NCBI GenBank assembly: GCA_005408345.1
Contig: SEMN01001323.1
Span: 1-64,000, forward strand
Direction: 5' to 3'
Origin: Macquaria australasica
Lineage: Eukaryota; Chordata; Actinopteri; Centrarchiformes; Percichthyidae
DNA: 64,000 nt
Position numbers and translations under genes: made by a program
The notes under the pieces: generated by a model
The model's database searches: none
Told to the model about the DNA's origin: nothing
What the model saw: the letters and a program-made list of their open reading frames with translations, nothing else
Shown: positions 63,347 to 64,000 of the stretch, piece by piece
Numbering within the stretch: position 1 is the stretch's first letter
Layout of the letters: each line of letters opens with the position of its first letter

Positions 63347-64000
63347 TTACTGCTCCCAAGCCGCTGGCAACAAGCCCTCACTAGCTGTGTCATCGCTGAT
63401 GGAGTTTTGGGTGTCGTTTGTCAGGTCCCACCGCATGAAATTGTGCAGAATGCAAGCGACCTTAACAACCAACTCTGCTGTCACTGGTTCAACACCCATC
63501 ACCCGCTTAAAGTTGCAGAACTGGCTGGTGAGTTTGCCAAAGGCACACTCCACAAGCCTCCTAGCATGTGACAGCAGGTAGTTGCACAGTCGGTGCTCTC
63601 TTGGCAGGTTTCCTGGATACGGCCTCATGAAGTTCTGCAACAAAGGAAAGGCCTTGTCTCCCACGAAAACATGAGGCAGGTGTTGTGCACCTGGGAGATG
63701 TTTATCTGGGGGGATGCTGAGCCTTGCAGTCCTGAGAGCTTGGCCAAACCCTGAGTTTGACAGTACACCTCCATTGCTGCTCCTGCCATATGCCCGGATC
63801 AACCACTGCCATAAGGACAATCAAAATGGACCCCTTGTGGCTGTAGAACAACGGTCCTGATTTTGCTGGAGCCTGGATAACAACGTGTTTGCTATCCACA
63901 GCTCCAACGCAGTTTGGAAAGTTTCACAACTCCATGTAGTCCTCTGCAATCGCCCTCCAGTCAGCCTCTTTGGGTGCCGGCATGAAGTTGTCCACCAAGC
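63347..64000 (-). pseudogene. Harbinger transposase (DDE_Tnp_4/HARBI1 type), partial
   Basis: Entering from the right edge: KEADWRAIAEDYMELWNFPN, CVGAVDSKHVVIQAPAKSG (first catalytic Asp), FYSHKGSILIVLMAVVD. A small deletion with frameshift near 63805 follows. Then IRAYGRSSNGGVLSNSGFGQ, HVFVGDKAFPLLQNFMRPYP (second Asp), RRLVECAFGKLTSQFCNFKR (Glu) and VVKVACILHNFMRW, to a stop at 63347. All three D-D-E positions are present and the usual G-K-H after the first Asp is S-K-H. The N-terminus is outside the window. It faces the MADF/BESS gene. Confidence 0.82.

Larger units (their letters stand above)
61171..64000. mobile_element. PIF/Harbinger transposon H3, right end beyond window
   Basis: The left end is probably at 61174: tta (61171-61173) followed by ggctgcattcagatcaaatc, consistent with a Harbinger TWA target and a GG-starting terminus. 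It encodes a plus-strand MADF/BESS protein and a minus-strand transposase that converge on a ~900 bp spacer. The spacer contains the blocks shared with H1 and H2. This is the most complete of three copies, but both genes carry stops or deletions. The right terminus lies past 64000. Confidence 0.75.

Noticed and set aside
1..64000. tRNA, rRNA and snRNA genes
   Set aside because: I looked for tRNA A/B-box patterns and rRNA motifs by eye and found none convincing. A tRNAscan/Rfam search would be decisive.

Overview
The window looks like repeat-dense nuclear DNA of a teleost fish, probably a percomorph. It contains non-LTR retrotransposon families characteristic of fish genomes (Rex1/Babar, Rex3/RTE, L2), LTR elements with short solo LTRs, PIF/Harbinger elements carrying a MADF/BESS partner gene, spliced transposase remnants with GT..AG introns, and abundant microsatellites. 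There are no operons, Shine-Dalgarno sites, CRISPR arrays or rRNA, and I recognise no tRNA. I could not identify a single intact host protein-coding gene. Family names rest on motif recognition, not on a database search.

Layout. 0-3 kb: an ATGGAATG-type satellite interrupted by a 1.1 kb terminal-inverted-repeat element with a THAP start, then a second miniature transposon. 3-12 kb: mostly unassigned, with two decayed LINE fragments, one split by a 245 bp dispersed repeat that recurs at 14.4 and 16.9 kb. 12.3-14 kb: a 5'-truncated Rex3/RTE copy with a perfect 13 bp target-site duplication. 15.7-16.4 kb: a SWIM-type transposase remnant. 17.2-25.4 kb: a CR1/Rex1-like LINE carrying a nested 305 bp retroposon, an LTR fragment, and a decayed L2 element with a nearly complete Rex1 inside it. 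25.6-33.2 kb: a Harbinger remnant, an L1/Tx1-like fragment and several L2 pieces. 33.6-40.2 kb: a spliced DDE-like transposase remnant (copy 1), a hAT remnant, and a second Harbinger copy split by a nearly intact full-length Rex1 on the minus strand. 41.1-48.3 kb: a second, longer member of the same transposase superfamily, broken by a solo LTR, an L1-like scrap, a PD-(D/E)XK-like ORF and a small LTR element with a proline-rich ORF. 48.4-51.6 kb: a long degenerate L2 with an SGNH-esterase ORF1. 54.3-57.0 kb: a BEL/Pao gag-protease remnant. 57.3-58.7 kb: a second Rex3 piece. 60.2-60.5 kb: a solo LTR with a 5 bp duplication. 61.2-64 kb: a third and most complete Harbinger, whose MADF/BESS gene and transposase converge; it runs off the right edge.

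The window reads as a chronicle of insertions: old L2, Harbinger and DDE elements form the substrate, and younger Rex1, Rex3 and LTR elements sit inside them. The points most worth a second look are the two-copy spliced transposase superfamily at 33.6-34.9 and 41.6-48.3 kb, the small LTR element with a 14-residue-repeat ORF at 46 kb, the unnamed three-copy dispersed repeat, and a run of single-base homopolymer differences that break otherwise open Rex1 and Rex3 reading frames and may partly be sequencing errors.
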